Shown: piece by piece, positions 27,730 to 38,951 of the stretch | How positions within the stretch are numbered: the first letter of the stretch is position 1 | How the letters are laid out: each line of letters opens with the position of its first letter | Assembly: GCA_002415085.1 (NCBI GenBank) | Contig: DIBV01000003.1 | Coordinates: 124,001 to 188,000, forward strand | Origin: Arsukibacterium sp. UBA5043 | GTDB lineage: Bacteria; Pseudomonadota; Gammaproteobacteria; Enterobacterales; Alteromonadaceae | Direction of reading: 5' to 3' | Length of the DNA: 64,000 nucleotides | Translations under genes and position numbers: made by a program | Notes under the pieces: generated by a model | Database searches by the model: none | What the model saw: the letters and a program-made list of their open reading frames with translations, nothing else | What the model was told of the DNA's origin: nothing

Positions 27730-29478
27730 ATGACCATTAAAATTTTAGCGCCACAATTGGCGAATCAGATTGCTGCGGGTGAAGTGGTCGAGAGGCCCGC
27801 CTCTGTGGTGAAGGAGCTGGTGGAAAACAGCCTCGATGCCGGCGCCAGCCAAATCGAGATTGATGTCGATAAAGGGGGCAGCAAGCTCATTCGGATCCGT
27901 GATAATGGTTCTGGTATTGCCGAACACGAGCTGGTGCTGGCACTAAGCCGGCATGCCACCAGCAAAATTAGTGATTTGGATGATTTAGCGCAGATAACCA
28001 GCCTCGGTTTCAGGGGGGAAGCGCTAGCTAGTATCAGCTCGGTATCACGTCTGACCCTAACGTCTAAACCTGCCGGGCAAGCTGCGGCATGGCAAGCTCA
28101 GGCCGAAGGGCGTGATATGGCGGTAACGGTAAAACCGGCAGCGCACCCTGATGGAACCAGCATCGAGGTGGTGGATCTTTTCTTCAATACACCGGCAAGG
28201 CGCAAGTTTTTGCGTACTGATAAAACTGAATTTTCTCATATCGACGAGCTGGTAAAGCGATTGGCGCTCAGCCGGTTTGATGTAAGCTGGCTATTAACTC
28301 ACAATGGTCAACGTATCCGTCGCCTGCCTCATGCAACCAGCGCACAGGCCAGGCAAAAAAGAGTGGCTATACTGTGCGGCAGAGCGTTCGCCGAACACGC
28401 CGCTTATATTGAAAACAGTTGTGGCGCGATCAAACTCAGTGGGTGGATCCTTGCACCGCAAGCGTGTCAGAACACGCCTGGCTGCCAGTATAGCTACGTT
28501 AACGGTCGGATGATGCGAGATAAGCTGTTAAACCACGCTATCCGTCAGGCTTACGGTGAGCGCTTAACGCCAGAACAGCAACCTGGATTCGTATTGTACC
28601 TGGAGATCGTCCCGGCTGAGGTTGATGTTAACGTTCACCCGGCGAAACATGAAGTGCGTTTTCATCAGGCCAGATTAGTGCATGATTTTGTGGTTAGCGC
28701 CCTGAGTGATGCGTTAAGCCAATTGACAGAGCAGCAGGTTCCGCAACAACCGGTACTGCAACAACAGGTAGCCAATAGTGCCGCAGTATATCGGATGCCA
28801 GAGGGTGCTGAAGGCGTTTCTGACAAGCAGTCGGGGAACCAAACAAAAGCAGGGCAATGGGGGGCTGGCAGAATTGCAACATCTGAAATTGCAAGCCAGA
28901 GTCAGAGCAGGCAGCAATTACAGTATTTGCAGGGCCAGTATGCGACTGTGAGTGCCGAGGCCACTGTTCAGATAAAATCCCCTCTGCAGATCCTGCCAGC
29001 AGGGCAGGGCTGTGCCATTGCTCAGGGACCAGAGGGCCTGGTATTACTGGATTTAGCCGCCACTCTCGCGACACCGTGGCTGCATGACTCAAGCCAGGCA
29101 CCGTTGTTACTACCATTGCGGTTACCGATAACAGATACTGAGAAGCAGCAATTACTGGCTGCGGCCAGTTTGTTGCAGCAACTGGGATTTAATATCCTGG
29201 TACAGGACAGCACCGCTATTGTCAGAGCCGTTGCGCCCTGGCTGCGTTCAACCTCTATCAGCCAGTGGTTTTTAAAATTATTGCCGCTATTACAAATTGA
29301 AAACCCGGTTCAAAGCAGTCGGGCAATATTGTCTATGCTACTTTCATCCTATTGGCTGACCGAGACTGTGCTGCTAGACTATTTTGCTTCAATGTTAACA
29401 GACAACGAACTGTGGCTGGCAGTGCCGTTAGATTTAAGTAGCAGTTTGCAAGCGCTAAACCAGCAAGGGCAACCATGA
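27730..29478 (+). CDS. mutL: DNA mismatch repair protein MutL
   Basis: A 582-residue MutL. GHKL ATPase motifs are all seen in the N-terminal 330 residues: [35 protein letters not shown] and the [12 protein letters not shown] and [14 protein letters not shown] blocks. A glutamine-rich linker (about 335-400) leads to the dimerisation domain. The DQHAxxE endonuclease motif is absent, so a MutH-type methyl-directed system is expected. Only 2 bp after amiB and overlapping miaA by 4 bp. Confidence 0.97.
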   Translation: MTIKILAPQLANQIAAGEVVERPASVVKELVENSLDAGASQIEIDVDKGGSKLIRIRDNGSGIAEHELVLALSRHATSKISDLDDLAQITSLGFRGEALASISSVSRLTLTSKPAGQAAAWQAQAEGRDMAVTVKPAAHPDGTSIEVVDLFFNTPARRKFLRTDKTEFSHIDELVKRLALSRFDVSWLLTHNGQRIRRLPHATSAQARQKRVAILCGRAFAEHAAYIENSCGAIKLSGWILAPQACQNTPGCQYSYVNGRMMRDKLLNHAIRQAYGERLTPEQQPGFVLYLEIVPAEVDVNVHPAKHEVRFHQARLVHDFVVSALSDALSQLTEQQVPQQPVLQQQVANSAAVYRMPEGAEGVSDKQSGNQTKAGQWGAGRIATSEIASQSQSRQQLQYLQGQYATVSAEATVQIKSPLQILPAGQGCAIAQGPEGLVLLDLAATLATPWLHDSSQAPLLLPLRLPITDTEKQQLLAAASLLQQLGFNILVQDSTAIVRAVAPWLRSTSISQWFLKLLPLLQIENPVQSSRAILSMLLSSYWLTETVLLDYFASMLTDNELWLAVPLDLSSSLQALNQQGQP

Positions 29479-30401
29479 AAAACGCCTTACCCGTTATTTT
29501 TATTATGGGGCCGACCGCATCTGGTAAAACGGCATTGGCCATAGAGTTGCTGCAGCATCTTGATGCAGAGCTTATCAGTGTTGACAGTGCCCTGATTTAT
29601 CGTGGTATGGATATCGGTACTGCTAAACCGACGGCTGAAGAATTGCTGTTGGCACCCCATCATCTGCTGGATATTATGGAGCCATATCAAAGTTATTCAG
29701 CGGCTGATTTTCGGGATGATGCACTAAGATTAATCAACGAGATCCAGCAACGGCGAAAAATTCCGATATTGGTAGGCGGCACCATGTTATATTTTAAAGC
29801 GTTGCTAGACGGTATTTCACCGTTACCGCCTGCCAATCCTCAGATAAGGGCTGAATTAGAGCAAGAGGCTGCAACGGAAGGTTGGCAAGCGTTGCACCAA
29901 CAGTTACAGCAACTTGACCCGGTTGCTGCCGCGCGTATCCATCCGAATGATCCACAACGAATTAATCGTGCGTTAGAGGTTTATCGGCTAACCGGCAGTA
30001 CCATGACAGAATTAACCGCACGAAAAGGTGAACCTTTTCCGTTTAAAGTACACCAATTTGCCATAGCGCCGACAGATCGCTCGTTATTGCATCAACGTAT
30101 TGCTGATAGGTTTCAGCTGATGCTTGAGCATGGTTTTGAACAGGAAGTGGCTAGGTTAAAGGACCAGGAGCATTTACATGCAAATTTGCCGTCGATGCGA
30201 TGTGTTGGTTATCGTCAGGTCTGGCAGTATCTGGACGGTGAGTTCAGCTATGATGACATGGTGGCCAAAGGCATTGCTGCAACCCGGCAACTGGCCAAAC
30301 GCCAGCTTACCTGGTTAAGAGGCTGGCCAGAGGTTATCTGGCTGAAAAGTGAAGCAGAACCGGCTGAAAACTTGCAAGCAGTACTTTCTTCGCTAAGCTA
30401 A
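29475..30401 (+). CDS. miaA: tRNA dimethylallyltransferase
   Basis: A 308-residue MiaA that prenylates A37 of UNN-decoding tRNAs. P-loop [14 protein letters not shown] at residue 12, then [46 protein letters not shown] and the [13 protein letters not shown] element. Length fits E. coli (316). The ATG overlaps the mutL stop (ATGA), so translation is coupled. hfq follows 90 bp downstream behind an A/T-rich stretch that probably holds an hfq promoter. Confidence 0.97.
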   Translation: MKNALPVIFIMGPTASGKTALAIELLQHLDAELISVDSALIYRGMDIGTAKPTAEELLLAPHHLLDIMEPYQSYSAADFRDDALRLINEIQQRRKIPILVGGTMLYFKALLDGISPLPPANPQIRAELEQEAATEGWQALHQQLQQLDPVAAARIHPNDPQRINRALEVYRLTGSTMTELTARKGEPFPFKVHQFAIAPTDRSLLHQRIADRFQLMLEHGFEQEVARLKDQEHLHANLPSMRCVGYRQVWQYLDGEFSYDDMVAKGIAATRQLAKRQLTWLRGWPEVIWLKSEAEPAENLQAVLSSLS

Positions 30402-30491
30402 AGAAGATGGAAAAAAGTTGGTTTTAACAACTTGAAATAAAAAAAATAATACCTATATACAGGTCACTAATAAAAATAAGGAAAGCGGCAC

Positions 30492-30755
30492 ATGGCAAAG
30501 GGCCAATCTTTACAAGATCCATTTTTAAACACCTTAAGACGAGAGCGCATTCCGGTCTCTATTTACCTGGTGAATGGAATTAAACTTCAGGGGCAGATTG
30601 AATCTTTTGATCAATTCGTCATTTTACTGAAAAACACCGTAAGCCAAATGGTTTATAAACATGCGATTTCTACCGTTGTGCCATCCCGCGCCGTCAACAC
30701 TATGGTTAGCCATGGTGCCGGGCAAAGCGACAGTGAAGGCGAGGACGTAGAATAA
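30492..30755 (+). CDS. hfq: RNA chaperone Hfq
   Basis: An 87-residue Hfq, the Sm-fold hexamer that pairs small RNAs with mRNAs. The core [18 protein letters not shown], the [22 protein letters not shown] Sm1 block and the Sm2 [12 protein letters not shown] (KH motif binding U-rich 3' ends) are virtually those of E. coli. The C-terminal tail is short (about 20 residues) and acidic, compared with E. coli's 102-residue protein; short tails are usual in this order. Confidence 0.98.
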   Translation: MAKGQSLQDPFLNTLRRERIPVSIYLVNGIKLQGQIESFDQFVILLKNTVSQMVYKHAISTVVPSRAVNTMVSHGAGQSDSEGEDVE

Positions 30756-30774
30756 AAACCAGGAGCAATAGCGC

Positions 30775-32070
30775 TTGTTTGATTTAGCCGAGCTTGCAGA
30801 ACAAGCCATTCTGGTTCATGTAAACTTTCCGCAAGAGCATAGCAATGAAGATTTGCAGGAGCTAACCATGTTGGTTGCTTCTGCAAACGTGATTGCTATG
30901 CATACTGTTACCGCAAATCGTCGTGCGCCAGATACACGATTGTTCGTGGGTTCAGGTAAAGCCGAAGAAATTAAAACTGTTGTTGAACAGTTTGCAGCGT
31001 CGGTTGTTATCTTTAACCATATCTTAAGCCCCAGCCAAACCCGCAACCTTGAGCATTTATTACAGGCCAGGGTAATTGACCGAACTACGTTAATACTTGA
31101 TATATTTGCCCAGCGAGCCCGCACTTATGAAGGTAAGTTGCAGGTTGAGTTAGCTCAGTTGCAGCATCTGGCGTCCCGCCTGGTGCGGGGCTGGGACAAT
31201 GCTGAGCGCCAAAAAGGTGGGATTGGTTTACGGGGGCCGGGTGAAACCAGGCTGGAGACTGACCGGCGGTTATTACGGGAGCGGGTAAAAGCATTATTGC
31301 AACGGCTCGATAAAATCAGTCTGCAGCGTGAGCAGGGCCGCAAGTCACGCCAGCGCAGTGCCACTCCGGTGGTGTCTATTGTCGGTTACACTAATGCGGG
31401 CAAATCAACGTTATTTAACCGTTTAACCCAAGCCAGCGTGTATGCTGCTGACCAGCTTTTTGCTACTCTCGACCCCACTCTGCGCCAGGTTAAACTTGAG
31501 AATTTCGGACCGATAGTTCTGGCCGATACTGTTGGTTTCATCCGGCATTTACCTCACAATCTGGTAGCGGCCTTTAAATCAACATTACAAGAAACCCGCG
31601 ACGCCGATTTACAACTGCACGTGATTGATGGCGCCGATCATCGCCGTGAAGAAAATATGGCGTCGGTGCAGCAGGTGTTAACCGATATTGACGCCGATAC
31701 CGTGATGCAATTGCAGGTTTTTAATAAAGTAGACCAAATGGGCCAGTCGGCGCGTATAGACTATGGTGACGACGGTCTGCCACGATCCGTTTACCTGTCT
31801 GCGCTAACAGGGGACGGTCTGGGGTTGTTACAACACGCCATTGCCAGTTTGCTATCCACTGAGCATTTGCAGTTACGATTAGCTTTACCGCCAGATTGTC
31901 CGGCCTGGCGGGCGAAATTGCATGAACTGCAGGTGATCAGTGCTGAGCAATTTGATGATGAAGGCATTTGTTGGCTGGATATCAGGCTTTCCGTGGCGCA
32001 GTGGGCACGCATGGTGAAGCAAAGCGATGGTGAGCTGGAAAACTATATCGTCACAGCGCCGGATATTTGA
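30775..32070 (+). CDS. hflX: Ribosome-splitting GTPase HflX
   Basis: A 431-residue HflX that splits or rescues stalled 70S ribosomes. The N-terminal HflX domain (TVTANRRAPDTRLFVGSGKAEEI, RVIDRTTLILDIFAQRA), glycine-rich GGIGLRGPGETRLETDRR linker, and the Obg-type G domain with GYTNAGKSTLFN (G1), DTVGFIRHLP (G3) and NKVDQ (G4) are intact. The start is a TTG at 30775: LFDLAELAEQAILVHV aligns with E. coli MFDRYDAGEQAVLVHI, and AGGAG lies 9 bp upstream. 19 bp after hfq. Confidence 0.95.
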   Translation: MFDLAELAEQAILVHVNFPQEHSNEDLQELTMLVASANVIAMHTVTANRRAPDTRLFVGSGKAEEIKTVVEQFAASVVIFNHILSPSQTRNLEHLLQARVIDRTTLILDIFAQRARTYEGKLQVELAQLQHLASRLVRGWDNAERQKGGIGLRGPGETRLETDRRLLRERVKALLQRLDKISLQREQGRKSRQRSATPVVSIVGYTNAGKSTLFNRLTQASVYAADQLFATLDPTLRQVKLENFGPIVLADTVGFIRHLPHNLVAAFKSTLQETRDADLQLHVIDGADHRREENMASVQQVLTDIDADTVMQLQVFNKVDQMGQSARIDYGDDGLPRSVYLSALTGDGLGLLQHAIASLLSTEHLQLRLALPPDCPAWRAKLHELQVISAEQFDDEGICWLDIRLSVAQWARMVKQSDGELENYIVTAPDI

Positions 32071-32111
32071 TACATTAACCGTTAATTTTAAAACTTGAGA
32101 TGGAGTTAAAC

Positions 32112-33248
32112 ATGGCTTGGAATGAGCCGGGTAACAATGGTAAAAACAACGACCCTTGGAAACAGGGCGGTCGTGACCAGGGTCCACCCGATTTAGATGA
32201 AGTATTCCGCAATTTTGGTAAAAAGTTTGGCGGCATTTTCGGTGGTGGTAATAAATCTTCGGGGAATGGTGCCTCTGCGGCGTTAATCCTTATCCTGGTT
32301 ATTGCTGCGGTAGTTTGGGCAATCAGCGGCTTTTACACGATTAAAGATGCTGAACGTGGCGTTATCCTGCGCTTTGGTCAGTACCATACCGAGGTTGGTG
32401 CTGGTATTCACTGGAAACCAACTTTTATCGATACGGTAACTCCGGTCAACGTTCAGGAAGTTAAGTCATTGCGCTCTGATGGATTTATGCTGACGCAAGA
32501 CCAAAACCTGGTGCGGGTAACCTTTGAGGTGCAGTATCGTATTTACAACGCACGCGACTATTTATTTTCCGTGGTAGATGCTGATCGCAGCTTAGGTGAA
32601 GCAACCGACGCCGCGCTGCGGTTTGTTATTGGTCATTCGATTATGGATGACGTATTAACCCGTGGCCGTGAAGTGGTTCGCCAGAACACCCGTGAGGAAC
32701 TAGAGTCGATTATTGCACCATACAACATGGGTTTAAATCTGGTTGATGTTAACTTCCGTGATGCACGGCCTCCGGAAGAAGTTCGTGATGCTTTCGATGA
32801 TGCTATTAAAGCACAGGAAGATCAGGAGCGTTTTGTGCAGGAAGCGCAGGCTTATGCGCGGGAAATTGAACCTCGGGCTCGTGGCCAGGTTAACCGGGTA
32901 ATGCAAGAAGCAGAAGCGTATAAACAGCAAATTGTGTTAAAAGCGCAGGGTGAAGTTGCCCGTTTTGAACAGCTGTTACCAGAGTATCTGGCTGCACCTA
33001 AAGTGACCCGTGACCGTTTGTATCTGGAAACGATGGAGTCGGTATACAGCAATACGTCTAAAGTGGTTGTAGATGTTAAAAACAGCAACAATATAATGTA
33101 TTTGCCACTCGATAAGTTGATGAATCAATCGGGCAGCAGCAACAGCAATACCGTTAACCCGGCACCAATGCCAGCTCGCAGCAATGACAGTACGCCGCAA
33201 CAGCAGGATAGTTTGCGAAGCGGTTCGACACGTAGCGGAAGGGGTTAA
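32112..33248 (+). CDS. hflK: FtsH modulator HflK
   Basis: A 378-residue SPFH/prohibitin-family membrane protein that with HflC forms the large periplasmic cage around the FtsH protease. The cytosolic glycine-rich N terminus (AWNEPGNNGKNNDPW, GGRDQGPPDLDEVF) matches E. coli; one membrane helix at about residues 57-77; then the SPFH domain and a coiled coil (about 240-300, QAYAREIEPRARGQVNR). The ATG at 32112 is preceded by GGAG and gives the family start MAWN; an ATG at 32100 is in frame but overlaps that site. hflC follows after 3 bp. Confidence 0.96.
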   Translation: MAWNEPGNNGKNNDPWKQGGRDQGPPDLDEVFRNFGKKFGGIFGGGNKSSGNGASAALILILVIAAVVWAISGFYTIKDAERGVILRFGQYHTEVGAGIHWKPTFIDTVTPVNVQEVKSLRSDGFMLTQDQNLVRVTFEVQYRIYNARDYLFSVVDADRSLGEATDAALRFVIGHSIMDDVLTRGREVVRQNTREELESIIAPYNMGLNLVDVNFRDARPPEEVRDAFDDAIKAQEDQERFVQEAQAYAREIEPRARGQVNRVMQEAEAYKQQIVLKAQGEVARFEQLLPEYLAAPKVTRDRLYLETMESVYSNTSKVVVDVKNSNNIMYLPLDKLMNQSGSSNSNTVNPAPMPARSNDSTPQQQDSLRSGSTRSGRG

Positions 33249-33251
33249 GTT

Positions 33252-34133
33252 ATGAAGAATTTTATTATCGCTATTATTGTAGTCGTCGCAATCATTGTAG
33301 TGTCTGCACTATTTGTGGTGCCGGAAGGTAAGCGTGCCATTGTTACTCAGTTCGGTAAAATCCAGCGGGATGATGCCGGCCAGGTAGTAGTATACGAGCC
33401 AGGTTTACACTTAAAAATGCCGATGATTGAAGTGGTACGCAAACTGGATTCACGGATCCAGACTCTGGATGACCAGCCAGATCGCTTTGTCACTGCAGAG
33501 AAAAAAGATTTGTTGGTCGACAGCTATGTCAAATGGCGGATTAAAGATTTTGGTGCTTATTTTCTGTCAACCGGCGGTATTACATCGCAGGCCGAAGTGC
33601 TGTTAAAACAGTATATCAATAATGGTTTACGGACAGAGTTTGGTACCCGGACCATTCAGGAAATTGTCTCAGGTGAGCGGACTCAGTTAATGGAAAGTGC
33701 ACTGGCACAAGCAGGTGCTGCAGCAAATGAACTGGGAATTGAAGTGATTGACGTCCGGGTTAAGCAAATTAATCTGCCAACAGAAGTCAGTAGTTCGATT
33801 TTTGCAAGGATGAGAGCTGAGCGTGATGCGGTGGCAAGAGAACACCGTTCTCGTGGTATGGAAGAATCAGATATTATCCGGGCTGACGTAGATGCCAGGG
33901 TAACGATTATGCTGGCAGATGCTGAGCGTAATTCACGTGCTGTGCGTGGTCAGGGTGACGCACAGGCTGCAAAAATTTATGCAGACGTGTACAGTCGTAA
34001 TGCTGAATTTTATTCTTTTGTTCGTAGCCTCGAAGCCTATAAAAAGAGCTTTAATGACAAGCAAGATATTATGGTAGTACAGCCTGATAACGACTTCTTT
34101 AAATATATGACGTCGGATAAAGTGCAAAACTAA
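33252..34133 (+). CDS. hflC: FtsH modulator HflC
   Basis: A 293-residue partner of HflK. An N-terminal signal-anchor helix (about 5-24) is followed by the SPFH domain: VVPEGKRAIVTQFGKIQRD, YEPGLHLKMPMIEVV, DQPDRFVTAEKKDLLVDSYVKW, then the coiled-coil region with MRAERDAVAREHRSRGMEESD and DVDARVTIMLADAERNS. Length matches the family. It ends at a good intrinsic terminator (34156-34179), which closes the hfl run. Confidence 0.96.
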   Translation: MKNFIIAIIVVVAIIVVSALFVVPEGKRAIVTQFGKIQRDDAGQVVVYEPGLHLKMPMIEVVRKLDSRIQTLDDQPDRFVTAEKKDLLVDSYVKWRIKDFGAYFLSTGGITSQAEVLLKQYINNGLRTEFGTRTIQEIVSGERTQLMESALAQAGAAANELGIEVIDVRVKQINLPTEVSSSIFARMRAERDAVAREHRSRGMEESDIIRADVDARVTIMLADAERNSRAVRGQGDAQAAKIYADVYSRNAEFYSFVRSLEAYKKSFNDKQDIMVVQPDNDFFKYMTSDKVQN

Positions 34134-34155
34134 CCAGCAATATAGCTATATTGAA

Positions 34156-34179
34156 AAGGCCCGGGAGGGCCTTTTTTGT
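34156..34179 (+). terminator. hflKC terminator
   Basis: AAGGCCC, loop GGGA, GGGCCTT (34156-34173) then TTTTT, 22 bp after the hflC stop. Confidence 0.85.
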
Positions 34180-34215
34180 CTGAGCAATTTCTTTTTACAG
34201 AACAGCGGAGCCGCT

Positions 34216-36791
<2,576 letters not shown>

Positions 36792-36797
36792 GTCGCT

Positions 36798-36840
36798 CGT
36801 ATAAAATAACGCTGCCATTTGGTGGCGTTTTTTTATACGA
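36798..36840 (+). terminator. purA terminator
   Basis: An extended stem: outer CGTATAAAA (36798-36806) with TTTTATACG (36831-36839), inner AACGC...GCGTT, and a seven-T run inside the right arm. Confidence 0.75.
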
Positions 36841-36867
36841 TGCCGTTACGAGGGTGGGAGTTATCTG

Positions 36868-38187
36868 ATGAACAAGCTTCTGGTATTAATGTTAAGTTTA
36901 CTGCTAGCGGGTTGTGGTGGGTCTGACAGCGCTGATGACAGTGCGTCGATTAATATTGCAGAGTGTGACCGCAGTGACATTAATAGTCAGGTGTACTGCA
37001 AATTAACCGCAGACTATCTGTGGTACGACGAGCTGAAGAGCGGAGTTAATCCCCTTGCATTCAATACCCCCTCGGCTTACTTAAATCAGGTAATTGCTGA
37101 GCGTGATCGTTATAGTTTTATCATGACTGAGCAGCAATATCAGGACCGTTACATTAATGCGGTGTTTTTTGGCTATGGTTTTGCCACTCAACGTACGGAT
37201 AACAATACCGCGCTGCAGGTGCTTTATGTTTATGATGCCGGCTCTGCCGCCCAGCGTGGCTTGCGCCGGGCCGATAAAATAATTGAAATTGATGGTATCA
37301 GCGTTGCTGAGTGGTTAACGCGACTGGATGCCGGTACTGCCACCAATGATGACATTTACGGTCCGAACGAAGAAGGGGTGGTGCGGCAATTCGTCTGGCG
37401 TAAGCCGGACAACAGCCAGCGTCAGGCTGACTTTGTAAAGAGCACTGTCAGCACTAACACTGTAATGCACCGCTCGGTCGCTCAGGTGGGCGATAAAAAA
37501 GTCGGCTATCTGGTATTTAATACTTTTATTGAATTATCGGAAACTGAGTTGGAACAGGCATTCAGCTTTTTCGCGCAGCAGAATATTGACGAATTGGTGC
37601 TGGATTTACGCTACAACGGCGGCGGCTTAATCCGGGTGGCAAATCAGCTGAGTTCGCATATTGCCTTACCTAAATTGCAGGGCAATATTTTCGTTAAGTA
37701 TCGCTACAACGATAAAAATACCCGGAAAAACAGTACAGTTGCTTTTGCACTGGGGGCCGGACGCACTAATTTGAATTTGCCGCGGGTATTTGTGTTAACC
37801 ACAGCGGGTAGTTGCTCATCGAGTGAACTGGTCATCAATGCGCTGAACCCCTTTATCGATGTGGTACAAATTGGCGAAACCACCTGTGGTAAGCCGGTGG
37901 GGCAGGTGCCAGACCGGGTCGGCGATTACCGGCTATTTGCTATTAATTTTCAAACGATTAATGCGTTAGATTTTGGTGATTACTTTAACGGGCTTAGCCC
38001 GAATTGTCCGGTAAACGCCTCGGTTGCCGGTGACTGGGGGGTAAGCGATGACCCCCTGTATGCCGAAGCTCTTGCCTATATGGATAACGACAGTTGCTCC
38101 GCAGTAGCGGTTAGTGGTCAGAGCCTGCAGCAGCGGCGAACTGTGGAGCAAGTGCAACCACAATGGCTGCGTTACCATGAGCAATAA
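36868..38187 (+). CDS. S41-family (C-terminal processing) peptidase, lipoprotein
   Basis: A 439-residue lipoprotein (lipobox LLAGC, Cys16) with a PDZ-like domain (about residues 105-150: GYGFATQR, GLRRADKIIEIDG) and an S41 tail-specific protease domain (about 205-385). The nucleophile is the serine of TAGSCSSSELVIN and the base lysine is in TTCGKPVGQ. NTFIELSETELEQAF and LVLDLRYNGGGLI match the family core. Cysteine pairs (CSS near 320, CGK near 340, CPV near 377) suggest disulfides, in keeping with a periplasmic or surface location. It lies between purA and motX; substrate unknown. Confidence 0.85.
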   Translation: MNKLLVLMLSLLLAGCGGSDSADDSASINIAECDRSDINSQVYCKLTADYLWYDELKSGVNPLAFNTPSAYLNQVIAERDRYSFIMTEQQYQDRYINAVFFGYGFATQRTDNNTALQVLYVYDAGSAAQRGLRRADKIIEIDGISVAEWLTRLDAGTATNDDIYGPNEEGVVRQFVWRKPDNSQRQADFVKSTVSTNTVMHRSVAQVGDKKVGYLVFNTFIELSETELEQAFSFFAQQNIDELVLDLRYNGGGLIRVANQLSSHIALPKLQGNIFVKYRYNDKNTRKNSTVAFALGAGRTNLNLPRVFVLTTAGSCSSSELVINALNPFIDVVQIGETTCGKPVGQVPDRVGDYRLFAINFQTINALDFGDYFNGLSPNCPVNASVAGDWGVSDDPLYAEALAYMDNDSCSAVAVSGQSLQQRRTVEQVQPQWLRYHEQ

Positions 38188-38256
38188 GTATCTATGGCGT
38201 ATTTTTTGCACGTAAAAATTATTGGTCTGCATAAATAAATGGTTATTTGACGCCCT

Positions 38257-38883
38257 ATGAAAACGTTTTTTATATTCTCCGTTGCGTTGCTGATGAGCTT
38301 ACTGGCCACTGTCCCTGTTATGGCGCAGCAAGTAGATGCTGTTCAGTTGTACAGTCAGGACGAACTATTGGATTTAATTAAAACCAATAGCCACCTGCGC
38401 CAGGTGCGTGCAGATGATTGCCAGCTGGTGCAGGATATTGAGGCGCGGGCAGATATTATGCAGCTACCTGCCTACCAATTTCTGTACGGCGATATGCTGG
38501 CGTACGCGGTCTGTGTACCACGTAACGTTGAGCGAGGCTGGGATTTAATGCTGCAGGCTGCAGCGCAAGGGCTACCCGAAGCACTGGAGCAGGTAGGACG
38601 CTATTATCATATTGGTCGCTTTGTCCAGGTAGATATTGATAAAGCCCTGGTTTACTTACATGAAGCCGCGGCGATGGGTAACTTAAACGCTAAACTGCGC
38701 TATGCCCAGCTTTTGGTCGACGGTTACGGTTCGCCGGTTGATTACGAGCAAAGTTATCGCTGGTTACATCATGCCATTAGTGCAGACGCCAACACTCATG
38801 CTAGAATAACTAAATTGCTGCAACAGCTTGCCAAGAAGATGCCTGAACGGGTGGTGACCAACGCCAGAAGACCTGTCAAATGA
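38257..38883 (+). CDS. motX: Sodium-type flagellar motor protein MotX
   Basis: A 208-residue exported protein of the MotX type. MotX joins MotY in the periplasmic T ring that holds PomAB stators of Na+-driven polar flagella. A signal peptide (cleavage near VMAQQ) is followed by YSQDELLDLIKTNSHLRQV, DDCQLVQDIEARADIMQLPA, YQFLYGDMLAYAVCV, and Sel1-like repeats (GLPEALEQVGRYYHIG; GNLNAKLRYAQLLVDGYG). This order and wording match Vibrio MotX from memory, including the conserved cysteines. No other flagellar gene is nearby; an isolated motX near rnr is also known in Vibrio/Shewanella relatives. Confidence 0.9.
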   Translation: MKTFFIFSVALLMSLLATVPVMAQQVDAVQLYSQDELLDLIKTNSHLRQVRADDCQLVQDIEARADIMQLPAYQFLYGDMLAYAVCVPRNVERGWDLMLQAAAQGLPEALEQVGRYYHIGRFVQVDIDKALVYLHEAAAMGNLNAKLRYAQLLVDGYGSPVDYEQSYRWLHHAISADANTHARITKLLQQLAKKMPERVVTNARRPVK

Positions 38884-38951
38884 AATTCATCCCATGTTTC
38901 TGCTTAGCTGTTACACTCATTACATGAAAATAGGAAATTAAAGTTTAATTA

